Of a stretch of 47,875 nt of DNA, positions 34,897 to 44,073 are shown piece after piece. The stretch comes from an uncultured Pseudanabaenaceae cyanobacterium (GTDB lineage Bacteria > Cyanobacteriota > Cyanobacteriia > PCC-9006 > JAAUQQ01): NCBI GenBank assembly GCA_937949725.1, contig CALECT010000013.1, positions 1 through 47,875 on the forward strand, read 5' to 3'. Numbering within the stretch: the first letter of the stretch is position 1; every line of letters begins with the position of its first letter. The translations under genes were made by a program, and so were the position numbers. The notes beneath the pieces are model-generated. The model worked only from the letters and a program-made list of their open reading frames with translations, did not search any database and was not told where the DNA came from.

Positions 34897-36288
34897 CTAG
34901 ACTACCAAAGACAGATTGGCATTGCCGAAATTGGTGCTGAAGGCAATGTTTAGGTTTTCTAACACTTGAACTAGCCAAAGAACCGATTCTTGAGTGGCAC
35001 TCTCATAGTGGTCAAATAGGATGGCGAGACGCTTCTCTAGATAGGGTTTAACCTTGGTGCAAAGTAAGACAACTTTCAGCAAAAGACCCGTTGTGGCCGT
35101 CGCCCCCATGTTGCCCACTAGGTCGACAAAGGTGAAGTGGTTCAATTTACGAGAATTCTCTACCACTAAAAAATTGAGGAGCTGACCGCAGGTTCGCACC
35201 ATGAGAAAGTCACTCATAGGCTGATGATCTAGATCTGCAAAAGTGTTCTGTAGATTGTTACAGAGCTGCTGATTGAAGCGCTTTCTTCCAAAGCTTGGAT
35301 CTATAGACTCAGATAAATATTGATGTAAGTCCCGTTTGAATTGGCCATAGCGGGGACCATAGCTTGTCTGGGCATGGAAGCCTTTCGCCATGTCACGGTA
35401 AGTATTGCCACCGCTGACTTTCCCTGTAAAGTGACGCACTGATGCGGCCAACTCATAGTTGGTCAGTAGGGTTGGATTCGTTGCAGGTTGAATGCGCTGT
35501 TGTAGAGCTTCCAACTGTGCTTTTCCTTGGCGAGCTGCTTTTGCACAGCGAACTTGATAGAGAACATATTGAGATAAGTCCACTTCAAACTGCTGTTGAT
35601 GCTGAGATTGAAGGCGTTGAATTGTATGTTGCTGTTCTTTGGTGCTCTCATCACCCAGTAAACAATGTTCGTATAGATATGGGTATCGTCGAATCAAGGT
35701 ACCCAAAGGTGCTTGGAACAGGTCTTCCCTAGAAACATTTTGTTGTGCTAGGACGGTTGCTAGACGCTGTAAAGTTCCATATTGCTCTGTCTTGACAAAC
35801 CTTTGGACGAGTTGCCGCAAGCGCTGGATGACACGAGAACGAGTTGAACTTGCACCATAGGGAGAGGGTGGAACATCAAACAGTTCAATCAGCGTAACGA
35901 TGGCTTCATTTGAACGAATATTGAGCTGCCAACGGTTGATGAGAATGTGGCAGCAACGATTCACAATGTGGGGAAAATCCGCCTCAGCTGTACGAGCAGT
36001 GACGACTCTGTAAAAAGCTTGGTTGACCTGTATGTTGTCGCTACCACTCCCTTCAATGAAGAGGCGGCGAAAGCGATCAATCAACGAATCAGTGGCTTCT
36101 CGCTCCACTAAATGCAGGAAGTAGTCGTAAATACGACTCTCGTCCTGGCTAATTTGTCGATTGTTGTAGCTGTTTCCAGCTTCTATGACACCCATAGTTG
36201 AGAAATTGCGGTTTAGTCGCGATTGGTCGGAAAGATGCGTTTCCATTGATCGTGAGATCGGCTCATGGCTTGGGCAATTTGCCTTCAC
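34897..36288 (-). CDS. Unknown alpha-helical protein (463 residues)
   Basis: I do not recognise a named family. The sequence reads as mostly helical, with many Gln, Leu, Arg and His and no signal peptide or membrane segment. From about 48 it begins SQDESRIYDYFLHLVERE, and a second part with GNTYRDMAKGFHAQTSYG, YGQFKRDLHQYLSESIDPSFG and a late hydrophobic helix (ATATTGLLLKVVLLC) looks conserved in style. ATGs at codon 15 and codon 32 (36195) are possible internal starts; the codon-32 start would remove a Ser/Asn-rich leader. It lies directly upstream of the DUF697 GTPase on the same strand, so the two may work together, but only position suggests it. Confidence 0.72.
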   Translation of the reverse strand: MKANCPSHEPISRSMETHLSDQSRLNRNFSTMGVIEAGNSYNNRQISQDESRIYDYFLHLVEREATDSLIDRFRRLFIEGSGSDNIQVNQAFYRVVTARTAEADFPHIVNRCCHILINRWQLNIRSNEAIVTLIELFDVPPSPYGASSTRSRVIQRLRQLVQRFVKTEQYGTLQRLATVLAQQNVSREDLFQAPLGTLIRRYPYLYEHCLLGDESTKEQQHTIQRLQSQHQQQFEVDLSQYVLYQVRCAKAARQGKAQLEALQQRIQPATNPTLLTNYELAASVRHFTGKVSGGNTYRDMAKGFHAQTSYGPRYGQFKRDLHQYLSESIDPSFGRKRFNQQLCNNLQNTFADLDHQPMSDFLMVRTCGQLLNFLVVENSRKLNHFTFVDLVGNMGATATTGLLLKVVLLCTKVKPYLEKRLAILFDHYESATQESVLWLVQVLENLNIAFSTNFGNANLSLVV

Positions 36289-36673
36289 AAGCGATGCTCT
36301 GTTGTCTGGGAACTAATGTGATTGACGTCACTCATGGAGAAAAGATTCCCAGTTGGTGGAGTGCTTGAATCACGGTTTCAGACTACGAACAGGCTTCATC
36401 AGGATTAGTCTTGGCCAAGGAGGCGTTATAGAAATGTGCTGATTGCTTGGGCAAATCGCTGAAGCAATCTAATTCTGAACGCAGGTGCATACAGGTCAAC
36501 ACATAAAGCATATACAGTCTTGTTAGACCTCAGGACGTGGAAAAACCAATCTTCAGCGAAGCTTCACACGCACCGTGATACCTTTGGAAGCCTAGTAAAA
36601 AGCTGCGGAACTAAGCTTCTTTTTGCGGATTTTTTCTTCGTGCGGTTGATTTTATTGTTCTTTTCTGATTTCT
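36289..36673. other. Divergent intergenic region between the unknown gene and murF
   Basis: About 385 bases containing promoters for both flanking genes. An imperfect AAAAAGCT ... AGCTTCTTTTT pairing near 36597-36626 precedes murF but is bulged. No ORF or repeat is seen. Confidence 0.4.
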
Positions 36674-38044
36674 ATGGCTGCTTTGCCCACTCCTGAACAG
36701 ATTTGCGACATTTGCCAGGCGAATGCATTGGTTAGGGCATCAGACTCTTGGGCCCAGCCTGTTCAGTCCATTTCGACTGATAGTCGTAATCTGGCCGCGG
36801 GGCATGTCTTTGTTGCGCTGCGGGGCGATCGCTTCGACGGCCATAGTTTTGTCGAGACTGCTGCCGCTGCTGGAGCTACAGTCGCCATTGTTGATCAAGC
36901 TTTTGAGTTACCTGAAACCCTAGGCGATGCAGTGCGTTGCAGCATTTTGCAGGTGGAAGATACGCTGGCAGCTTATCAAGCGCTGGGACGTTATTGGCGA
37001 CAACAATTTGTTGGACCTGTGGTGGCAGTTACAGGCTCCGTAGGTAAAACTACGATGAAGGAACTGACTGCCACAGCCCTAGGAACCCAGGGAACTGTGC
37101 TGAAGACCCAAGCTAATTTCAATAATGAGATTGGTGTGCCCAAGACGCTCTTAGGTCTGGCGGATGACCATCGCTACGCTGTCGTTGAGATGGGCATGCG
37201 AGGTCTGGGAGAGATCGAGCTGTTGGCTCAGATTGCTGAACCCGATGTGGCGATGATTACGAATGTTGGTACAGCTCACATTGAGCGCTTGGGCTCTGAA
37301 GCAGCGATCGCCCAGGCAAAGTGTGAACTGCTCAAGGGATTGAAGCCCAATGGTATCGCGGTCCTCAATGCCGACAATCCGAGATTGATGGAGACTGCCT
37401 CTAAGGTTTGGTCTGGTAAGACGATTACCTTCGGTTTGGAGCAGGGTGATGTTCAGGGCCAGATTTTAGATAGCGGCGTTTTGGAAGTGGATGGACAGCA
37501 GTTTAAGCTGCCTCTCCCAGGTCGTCACAATGCGTTGAACTTTTGTGGAACCTTGGCGGTCGCTCGTGCCTTAGGGATTGATTGGGCTGAATTAACTGCA
37601 TTAGAGCTGACGCTTCCCGACGGTCGCTCCCAGCGCCATGACTTATCCAATGGTGTTGCCCTGTTGGATGAGACCTATAACGCTGGGGCGGAATCCATGG
37701 CGGCGGCTATTCAGCTTCTAGCTCAAACTCCAGGTCAGCGAAAGATTGCTGTGCTGGGGACGATGAAAGAGTTGGGTGACCATTCTGTTCGATTACATCG
37801 CCAGGTCGGGGGCGTTGTTGCGAACCAGGGCATTGACCTATTGCTAACCCTTGCTGACCCAGCGGAGGCAGATGCTCTGATTGGGGGGGCTGAAGCTGTC
37901 AAGAGTAAGGCCTTTGAACGGGCTGAGGATTTGGTTGATTATTTGAAAGCTGAGGCTAAGAAGGGCGATCGCATCCTATTCAAAGCTTCCCGTGCTGTGG
38001 CGTTAGATAAGATCGTGGAGCAGCTAAAAGCCCATTGGAGCTAA
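36674..38044 (+). CDS. murF: UDP-N-acetylmuramoyl-tripeptide-D-alanyl-D-alanine ligase
   Basis: MurF adds D-Ala-D-Ala to UDP-MurNAc-tripeptide, the last cytoplasmic peptide step of peptidoglycan synthesis. The 456-residue protein has the N-terminal domain with SISTDSRNLAAGHVFVALRG, the ATP P-loop GSVGKTTMKE (121-130), and the central TQANFNNEIGVPKTLL and TNVGTAHIERLGS motifs. The C-terminal DETYNAGAESMAAAI and LGTMKELG complete the Mur ligase pattern. The gene is alone; murC and murB lie 7 kb away. An incomplete hairpin follows the stop. Confidence 0.96.
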   Translation: MAALPTPEQICDICQANALVRASDSWAQPVQSISTDSRNLAAGHVFVALRGDRFDGHSFVETAAAAGATVAIVDQAFELPETLGDAVRCSILQVEDTLAAYQALGRYWRQQFVGPVVAVTGSVGKTTMKELTATALGTQGTVLKTQANFNNEIGVPKTLLGLADDHRYAVVEMGMRGLGEIELLAQIAEPDVAMITNVGTAHIERLGSEAAIAQAKCELLKGLKPNGIAVLNADNPRLMETASKVWSGKTITFGLEQGDVQGQILDSGVLEVDGQQFKLPLPGRHNALNFCGTLAVARALGIDWAELTALELTLPDGRSQRHDLSNGVALLDETYNAGAESMAAAIQLLAQTPGQRKIAVLGTMKELGDHSVRLHRQVGGVVANQGIDLLLTLADPAEADALIGGAEAVKSKAFERAEDLVDYLKAEAKKGDRILFKASRAVALDKIVEQLKAHWS

Positions 38045-38057
38045 AGCTAAATCTTGT

Positions 38058-38073
38058 CCCAGTGAATACTGGG
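38058..38073 (+). terminator. Short hairpin after murF
   Basis: CCCAGT (38058-38063) and ACTGGG (38068-38073) form a 6-bp stem with loop GAAT, followed by TTTCTCT. It lies 14 bases after the murF stop. The stem is short, so this is a moderate call; it could also lie in the convergent 3' end of the lipoprotein gene. Confidence 0.55.
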
Positions 38074-38087
38074 TTTCTCTAGACTTC

Positions 38088-39089
38088 TTAAGGGCAGCGT
38101 TGCAGATCTAGCTCTTTAGGGATCTCATTTTCTAGGAAAGGAAACTGCTGAGGCTGGATATTCTGTGCTGTGCAAATCAAGGTCTGATAATTTGATAAGT
38201 CCATTGATTGCCCAGTCCAATTCCTTAGATTTTCTGGGCCGAGGAGAGGATGACCCTGGTTAAATAGCCACTGGATACCGGAGAGAATGGCAGTCTGATC
38301 TTGAAGTTGGAGATATTGAGGCAGCTCGGCGGTGAGCTGATCTAAGGATGCTTCATCAGATAGCCCGTCGAACTGTGCCCAAACCTTGGGCTCCAATGGC
38401 TTAATCGCCAGCTTGATGCTCTTCTCCGGCGACTGACTCGCAGTTAAAACCAGGTGACTCAATTCACGAGCAACGGTGAAATAGAACATATCTAGGACTG
38501 CCTGGTGTTGCTCTGTTAAGGAGCCACTAAGGTCGTCGGCGTAATCATCCAGTTGTTGCAGTAGGTCGTAGCAAACGACTAGCGGTTGTTTACTGCTTTG
38601 GAAAACGGGCTGGAGCGTGGTGTCTGGTGATAGGTCTTTACAGGCTGCCAGTGACAAATTAATCGGGGGAGTGGCCGTTCGAAATTCGCGATTAAAGGCG
38701 AGCAGTAGCTCTCGCAGGGGCCAATATTGCTTGATGCGATCGCCAACTTCTTGATCTAAGAGGCGATCGCTATGGCCCACAATTAAAAATTCACGACCTA
38801 AGGCTTCAGTGCCAATGGGAGCTTCTAGTCCTAGGGTGATGGGTGGGAGTGAAATTACTTGAGCCGGAGCAGCTGAGTCAACAGTATGGGTGACTGACGC
38901 AGGCTCAGGTGTAATGGCCTGACAGCCGCTCAATAGCGACACACCAACACCAGCAACAGCAAGCAACCGGAGCCTGGAAATCAGCGATCGCAAGCAACCG
39001 AAGATTTCTAAACTACGGCAGTGACTCAGCATCCAGCTCCGACTACGTTGAAAAGGGATAGCAAATTGACTTTGCCGCTTGCCCATCAT
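38088..39089 (-). CDS. DUF4344-like putative metallopeptidase lipoprotein with an altered HExxH
   Basis: A 333-residue protein. Its N-terminus has a hydrophobic stretch (41-53) ending in LLSGC (Cys56), a lipobox, so it should be a lipid-anchored exported protein. The remainder resembles DUF4344 putative metallopeptidases, with YFTVARELSHLVLTASQSPEK where an HExxH zinc site is expected. Here the first His is Arg: R-E-L-S-H (208-212). The late GIQWLFNQGHPLLGPENL and LICTAQNIQPQQFPFL also fit the family. The catalytic site is therefore probably lost, which may mean a pseudoenzyme. Its ATG overlaps the accB stop by one base (TAATG), suggesting translational coupling. A start at codon 20 is possible. 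Confidence 0.7.
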   Translation of the reverse strand: MMGKRQSQFAIPFQRSRSWMLSHCRSLEIFGCLRSLISRLRLLAVAGVGVSLLSGCQAITPEPASVTHTVDSAAPAQVISLPPITLGLEAPIGTEALGREFLIVGHSDRLLDQEVGDRIKQYWPLRELLLAFNREFRTATPPINLSLAACKDLSPDTTLQPVFQSSKQPLVVCYDLLQQLDDYADDLSGSLTEQHQAVLDMFYFTVARELSHLVLTASQSPEKSIKLAIKPLEPKVWAQFDGLSDEASLDQLTAELPQYLQLQDQTAILSGIQWLFNQGHPLLGPENLRNWTGQSMDLSNYQTLICTAQNIQPQQFPFLENEIPKELDLQRCP

Positions 39090-39616
39090 TAGGCAGGCTT
39101 AACACGCATCAGCGGCTGGTCAAATTCAACAGGTTGGCCATTCTCCACCAAAATCTCAATGACTTCGCCACTCACCTCAGCTTCTAGCTCATTCATCAGC
39201 TTCATGGCTTCTAGAATGCAGACTGCTTGGCCATTGGTGATCTTGTCACCGACATTGACAAAGTTGGGTTCACCAGGAGCAGGAGCGCGATAGAAGGTGC
39301 CCACCATTGGAGATTTGATCTCGACCCAGTTTTGAGTGCTGCTGGGAGGAGCCACAGGCTCAGGAGCTGGGGCTGCGGGAGCTGCAGGAGCCGCTTGCAT
39401 TTGCGGTGCTGCCATCATCACGGGCTGCTGCATGGGCTGCATCATGGGAGCCATGGCAGGCGGTTGACCCTGCTGGGCGATCGCGGCTTGAGCAGTTCCG
39501 TCTGGGCCACGGCGTACGACTAGCTCAAAGTTTTCGCCCTTGAGATTCAGTTCCGAGATATCGGTCTGATTGAGGGAGGCGAGAAGCTCTCTTAGCTGGT
39601 CTAGGTCTAGTTGCAC
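39089..39616 (-). CDS. accB: Biotin carboxyl carrier protein of acetyl-CoA carboxylase
   Basis: AccB carries the biotin that shuttles CO2 between biotin carboxylase and the carboxyltransferase in fatty acid synthesis. The 175-residue protein has the N-terminal helical region, a long Met/Gln/Pro/Ala linker (52-95) with repeats of Pro-Met-Met-Gln style, and the biotinyl domain with KSPMVGTFYRAPAPGEP and the biotin-accepting Lys139 in LEAMKLMNE. It follows efp in the usual cyanobacterial order, with a 224-base gap. The linker is unusually rich in Met. Confidence 0.96.
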   Translation of the reverse strand: MQLDLDQLRELLASLNQTDISELNLKGENFELVVRRGPDGTAQAAIAQQGQPPAMAPMMQPMQQPVMMAAPQMQAAPAAPAAPAPEPVAPPSSTQNWVEIKSPMVGTFYRAPAPGEPNFVNVGDKITNGQAVCILEAMKLMNELEAEVSGEVIEILVENGQPVEFDQPLMRVKPA

Positions 39617-39840
39617 AGTTGTGGCCCCGATTGTTTGCTCAAAGAAAGGTTGCTGGGAAAACGGTTAGGAATGCTCTCGACAATTGTGAGATTCTCCGTC
39701 GGAGTTGATTTCACCGCTGCCGGTGGTTAACCGGTGGTTATCGCTTCCTAATTCCTGGCGTAAAGGTGGATTTTATAGGAGGGCTTTCGCTGTGAAGCTT
39801 TAGCCCGGTTATTCATTCCCGAGAATCTATCTCAAGATGT

Positions 39841-40401
39841 TTAAGATTCGCGACCGAGGTAAGAGTCGCTGCGGGTATCAATCTTGATCTTCTCACCGAT
39901 GGTGATAAACAAGGGCACCATAATTTGAGCTCCGGTTTCCACCGTTGCAGGCTTGGTTCCTCCAGTTGCAGTGTCACCTTTTAAGCCAGGATCGGTTTGG
40001 GTTACTTCTAAGACAACAGCGTTGGGAAGCTCGACTTCGATCACCTTTTCATTCCAGGTGATTACATTCACCTCCATGCCATCCTTCAAATACTTGACGC
40101 GTTCGCCGATTTGCTTGGCACCCAGACGAGTCTCGTCATAGGTTTCCATATCCATAAAGACGAAGTCGTCGCCATCTTTATAGGTGTGCTGCATTACGTT
40201 CTTTTCGATGACAGCCTGGGTGACACTTTCACCGGCCCGGAAGGTTTTTTCCACAACGCTACCGGTCTGAGCATTCTTCAGCTTTGTCCGCACGAATGCA
40301 GAGCCCTTGCCAGGCTTGACATGCAAAAACTCGACCACTTTCCAAACGGCGCCGTCAATCTCAATGGTGGTGCCGGTCCGAAAATCGTTACTAGAAATCA
40401 T
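39841..40401 (-). CDS. efp: Elongation factor P
   Basis: EF-P rescues ribosomes stalled at polyproline. The 186-residue, three-domain protein starts [22 protein letters not shown], and the domain I tip loop is [15 protein letters not shown], with Lys32 at the position that is modified in some lineages. Domain III ends with [16 protein letters not shown], as is normal. It is divergent from the cyclophilin gene, with 228 bases between starts. Confidence 0.97.
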   Translation of the reverse strand: MISSNDFRTGTTIEIDGAVWKVVEFLHVKPGKGSAFVRTKLKNAQTGSVVEKTFRAGESVTQAVIEKNVMQHTYKDGDDFVFMDMETYDETRLGAKQIGERVKYLKDGMEVNVITWNEKVIEVELPNAVVLEVTQTDPGLKGDTATGGTKPATVETGAQIMVPLFITIGEKIKIDTRSDSYLGRES

Positions 40402-40629
40402 GGTCTTAGAAGTTTTTGCAGAATCATCAGCACCCCATTTTACCGCCCGCTGGCGGGATTTTATGGCCTGGCCTGGAAGCTGCCCGCTTTGCTAAGGGCT
40501 CTTGTCCATTCGTCGGAGATCCTGTGGCAAGATTAAGACTCAGGATGCTAGCTGCTGCGTTCTTTCTTCGAATTCGTTGAATTTGAGTTCATTCGGATTT
40601 CGCCATCATCACAGGTCCTTAACATCGTC

Positions 40630-41772
40630 ATGCTATTTGCCCTTCGCCGCTTTATTCATGCTGCTGCCCGTCGATGCTGGGCATCCAGGCCCCAGGGGGC
40701 TAAAGGTTTGACTCCTTGGGCCTGTGTTCTAATTTTGGCGATGGGTTTATTCTTAGCCCCCCAGGAAAGCTGGGCTAACCTGCCGCCTGGGGACGCGGTG
40801 ACTGATAGCCGCGCCTTGTTGCGCTATGCGCTGCCGATTGACTCCCCGGAAATGCGCAAGGTCCAAAAGGAGCTGGAGGATATTTCTGGTGATTTGCGTG
40901 GCAGTAAGCGTTGGAGCTCCATTCGGCGCCATGTGAAACAAGCAGAGAAGAATCTCAACTTGCGTGGAGATAAGGTTTTAGCCGCGATTCCTGAGGCCAA
41001 TCGACCCCAGGCAGAAGCCCTTTTAGCCGAAATCAAGGTTGGTTTGGACCAGATCAACGAAGCTGCGGATGAAAAATTCAAGACGGTTATTTGGGATACT
41101 CGCCGTCGTGTATTGGCTCAAGTCGGCCAGGTTGAAGAATTGATGGTGGGGGAGTTTCCCTTTGAGGTGCCGGAAGAATATAGCAACTTGCCCCAGCTCA
41201 AGGGGCGGGCAACGGTTCTGCTCTCTACTTCTCAGGGAGATGTCACCCTTGTTGTCGATGGCTATAACGCTCCTTTGACGGCGGGCAACTTCGTTGATTT
41301 GGTGCAGCGAGGCTTTTACAACGGCTTGGCTTTTACCCGTGCGGATGAATCCTATGTTCTCCAGGCTGGTGACCCTGATGGACCTGCCGAAGGCTTTGTC
41401 GATCCCAAAACAAAGCAACAGCGCAATATTCCCTTTGAAGTGCGTGTTGAAGGTGAAACCTTGCCTGAGTATGGCAATACCCTAGAAGATTTGGGGCTGT
41501 TTAATTCTCTGCCTGTATTGCCTTTCTCTGCTTATGGCACGGTTGGTATGGCCCGTCCTAGTGAGGATGTGAATGCTGGCTCTTCCCAGTTTTTCTTCTT
41601 CCTGTTTGAACCTGAGATGACTCCTGCAGGCCTCAATTTGATTGATGGTCGTTACGCTGCGTTTGGTTATGTCATTGAGGGTGAGAATGTTCTGAAGGAA
41701 ATGATTGCGGGTGACAAAATCGTTTCGGCCAAGGTAATTGAAGGTGCGGAAAACTTGGTTAAAGGTTCCTAA
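40630..41772 (+). CDS. Lumenal cyclophilin-type peptidyl-prolyl isomerase (CYP38/TLP40-like)
   Basis: A 380-residue exported protein related to plant CYP38/TLP40, which has a helical N-terminal part and a cyclophilin domain and assists photosystem II assembly in the thylakoid lumen. Residues 1-49 contain a basic start, a hydrophobic stretch (WACVLILAMGLFLAP) and an AxA site (SWAN). A helical region (about 60-180) follows, with PIDSPEMRKVQKELEDISGDL and KRWSSIRRHVKQAEKNL, as in CYP38. The cyclophilin part (about 190-370) has TAGNFVDLVQRGFYNGLAFTR, SSQFFFFLFEP and RYAAFGYVIEG. The canonical catalytic Arg of FHRv is not obviously kept (FTRADE), so isomerase activity is uncertain, as in CYP38. 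Confidence 0.88.
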   Translation: MLFALRRFIHAAARRCWASRPQGAKGLTPWACVLILAMGLFLAPQESWANLPPGDAVTDSRALLRYALPIDSPEMRKVQKELEDISGDLRGSKRWSSIRRHVKQAEKNLNLRGDKVLAAIPEANRPQAEALLAEIKVGLDQINEAADEKFKTVIWDTRRRVLAQVGQVEELMVGEFPFEVPEEYSNLPQLKGRATVLLSTSQGDVTLVVDGYNAPLTAGNFVDLVQRGFYNGLAFTRADESYVLQAGDPDGPAEGFVDPKTKQQRNIPFEVRVEGETLPEYGNTLEDLGLFNSLPVLPFSAYGTVGMARPSEDVNAGSSQFFFFLFEPEMTPAGLNLIDGRYAAFGYVIEGENVLKEMIAGDKIVSAKVIEGAENLVKGS

Positions 41773-41807
41773 GACCTACTAGTTCTCGGCAAGTGAGATT
41801 AGATAGC

Positions 41808-41872
41808 AAGGTAATCGGTCACTGCTCTATGGGGATTAAACGTTTCCTTCGGACTGGCTGATTACCTTTTTT
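41808..41872 (+). terminator. Terminator downstream of the cyclophilin gene
   Basis: AAGGTAATC at 41808-41816 pairs with GATTACCTT at 41860-41868; the five following pairs (GGTCA with TGGCT, two G-T) extend the stem to 14. The loop is about 33 bases long, and a run of six T ends the hairpin (41867-41872). The long loop makes it atypical, but the T tract is good. Confidence 0.65.
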
Positions 41873-41914
41873 CGTGGAATTTATCGGAGCAATGTGCCCG
41901 TGGAGTGATGGCTC

Positions 41915-42964
41915 TTGACGTTTGCTGAACCATTTGATGACCCAGCCTTAACCATTGCCGAGCTGGGAGAACAGGGATTGTTGCGGTTACTGAAATCCTA
42001 TTGCCCTGCTGATGTTGTGGGGGATGATGCAGCGTTACTGACTCCAGCACCGGGGCAGCAGCTGGTGGTAACGACGGATGTTTTGGTGGATGGCGTGCAT
42101 TTTAGCGATCGCACCACTCCACCCCATTCTGTTGGCTGGCGAGCTGTTGCGGCTAATCTGTCGGACTTGGCTGCAATGGGAGCAACGGGCCTGGGGATTA
42201 CGGTGGGCTTGTCTTTGCCGCCGGATTGCTCGGTTAATTGGGTGAAGCAGCTATATCAAGGAATGGCTGATTGCTTAGCACTCTACGGTATTCCCATTGT
42301 GGGAGGGGATGTCTGTAGAGCGGAGCAGCGGGCGATTGCGATTACAGCTTTGGGTCAAGTGGAGCCCCAACTTGCTTGGCGACGGGATACGGCTCAGGTG
42401 GGCGATGCCATTGTGGTGACAGGAAGCCACGGAGGAGCCAGGGCAGGATTAGCGTTGCTATTGGGTGAATCGCTTGACATTTCCCAAGGAGCAGATCGCT
42501 TGGAGCGATCGCTTCAAGAGGAACTCATACGTCAGCATCAGTACCCTCGACCTCGGTTGGATTGGGTCAAAGATTTTAGAGTTTTGGTGAGGAACGAATG
42601 TCGCGACCTGTCTGTGACAGCTATGGACAGCAGCGATGGCTTGGCTGACGCAATCTGTCAGCTTTGTTGTGCCAGCGGGGTTGGCGCGAGGGTTCTTGCA
42701 GATGTAATTCCGATGCCTCAAATGCTAAAAGCCTTGCCAAACCAAGCTTTAGAATGCGTTCTCTATGGCGGTGAAGATTTTGAAATCGTACTCTGCCTAG
42801 AGCCGCAATTGGCTGCTCAGATTTGTAGCGAAGCATCTTTAGGAGCTGTAGTGATTGGAGAGATCACAGAAGATTCTGAGGTGCTTCTATTTCAAGGAAA
42901 CGGTATTCGACAAAAGCTTAACCTCGAGTCAGGCTTTCAGCACTTTTCATCGGTTGTAGAATAG
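41915..42964 (+). CDS. thiL: Thiamine-monophosphate kinase
   Basis: ThiL phosphorylates thiamine monophosphate to thiamine diphosphate. The 349-residue protein has GDDAALLTPAPG near residue 30, where the family has a GDDAAV pattern for Mg-ATP, then TTDVLVDGVHF, AVAANLSDLAAMGA, GGDVCRA, and late SDGLADAICQLC and YGGEDFEIV. All these are ThiL signatures of the PurM-like fold. The start is TTG at 41915, nine bases after GGAG; an ATG at 41908 is out of frame. A terminator immediately follows the stop. Confidence 0.95.
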   Translation: MTFAEPFDDPALTIAELGEQGLLRLLKSYCPADVVGDDAALLTPAPGQQLVVTTDVLVDGVHFSDRTTPPHSVGWRAVAANLSDLAAMGATGLGITVGLSLPPDCSVNWVKQLYQGMADCLALYGIPIVGGDVCRAEQRAIAITALGQVEPQLAWRRDTAQVGDAIVVTGSHGGARAGLALLLGESLDISQGADRLERSLQEELIRQHQYPRPRLDWVKDFRVLVRNECRDLSVTAMDSSDGLADAICQLCCASGVGARVLADVIPMPQMLKALPNQALECVLYGGEDFEIVLCLEPQLAAQICSEASLGAVVIGEITEDSEVLLFQGNGIRQKLNLESGFQHFSSVVE

Positions 42965-42971
42965 CCAAAAT

Positions 42972-43011
42972 AAGAATAGGGAGTCACGATTAATCGTGAC
43001 TCCCTATTCTT
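42972..43011. terminator. Bidirectional terminator between thiL and gap2
   Basis: AAGAATAGGGAGTCACGAT (42972-42990) and its complement (42993-43011) form a 19-bp stem with TA at the centre. It lies seven bases past the thiL stop and 26 bases past the gap2 stop on the other strand. Outer bases are A- and T-rich on each side, so it can serve both genes. Confidence 0.85.
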
Positions 43012-43036
43012 CAATCAACTGAATTGACTAGAGCTA

Positions 43037-44044
43037 TTACCAGTTGGTGGAAACTAGCTCAGCCAAGTCAAGAACGCGTTGGCTATAGCCCCACTCGTTG
43101 TCGTACCAGGCAACAACTTTAACCATGTTGCCATCCATAACCAAGGTCAGGCTTGAGTCGAGCATGCAGGAATCATTCATGCCACGGTAGTCGATGGAAA
43201 CCAAGGGCTCTTCGGTGTAGCCCAAGATGCCTTTCATGTTGGTCTCAGAAGCTTTCTTGAAAGCATCATTCACCTGTTCGGTGATGGTGGGCTTTGCAAC
43301 TTCAACAACCAAGTCGACGATGGACACGTTAGGTGTGGGTACGCGCAATGCAATACCGTTCAGCTTGCCCTTCATTTCAGGAATCACCAAGGCAACGGCC
43401 TTAGCAGCACCGGTCGTGGTAGGAACAATGTTTACTGCTGCAGCACGAGCGCGCCGAGGGTCACGGTGGCTAGCATCAAGCAAACGCTGGTCGCCGGTAT
43501 AGCTGTGGGTCGTGGTCATGGTGCCTTTGACAATGCCAAAGTTCTCATGAAGCACCTTAACCACAGGGGCGAGGCAATTGGTTGTGCAGCTTGCGTTACT
43601 GAGGATTTTGGCGTTCTTGTCGAACTCACCGTCGTTAACGCCCATGACATAAGTGGCAACGTTGCCACCTTTGCCAGGTGCAGTGATTAGAACTTTCTTC
43701 GCACCGGCTTGAATGTGCTTACCTGCACCTTCCTCGGTAACAAATACGCCAGTAGATTCGATTACCAAATCTACTTCCCACTCTTTCCAAGGCATGTTGA
43801 GAGGGTTACGGTCAGAAACACATTTGATGGAGCGACCATCAATGGTCATCGCTGTCTTGTCAGCATGGATATCGGCATCCAAGCGGCCTAGCAGCGAATC
43901 ATACTTAAGCAGGTGCGCAGCGGTGGAAGGCTCGGACGTGTTGTTAATACCAACAATGTCGATGTTGCTGTTCTCGCGCTGCAGCCAGCAGCGTAGAAAG
44001 TTCCTGCCAATACGTCCAAAACCATTAATCGCGACTCGAATCAC
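43037..44044 (-). CDS. gap2: Glyceraldehyde-3-phosphate dehydrogenase, Calvin-cycle type
   Basis: Gap2 uses NADPH or NADH in the photosynthetic direction. The 335-residue protein starts at a GTG (44042-44044) with AAGGGGGA upstream and [15 protein letters not shown]. The catalytic Cys153 is in [12 protein letters not shown] and His180 in [12 protein letters not shown]. The cofactor loop reads [18 protein letters not shown], without the Asp that NAD-specific enzymes have, so NADPH use is expected, as in plastid-type Gap2. The C-terminus [19 protein letters not shown] is standard. An inverted repeat sits 30 bases upstream. Confidence 0.97.
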   Translation of the reverse strand: MIRVAINGFGRIGRNFLRCWLQRENSNIDIVGINNTSEPSTAAHLLKYDSLLGRLDADIHADKTAMTIDGRSIKCVSDRNPLNMPWKEWEVDLVIESTGVFVTEEGAGKHIQAGAKKVLITAPGKGGNVATYVMGVNDGEFDKNAKILSNASCTTNCLAPVVKVLHENFGIVKGTMTTTHSYTGDQRLLDASHRDPRRARAAAVNIVPTTTGAAKAVALVIPEMKGKLNGIALRVPTPNVSIVDLVVEVAKPTITEQVNDAFKKASETNMKGILGYTEEPLVSIDYRGMNDSCMLDSSLTLVMDGNMVKVVAWYDNEWGYSQRVLDLAELVSTNW

Positions 44045-44073
44045 TGCGACATCCCCCTTCTATAACGACAGGT

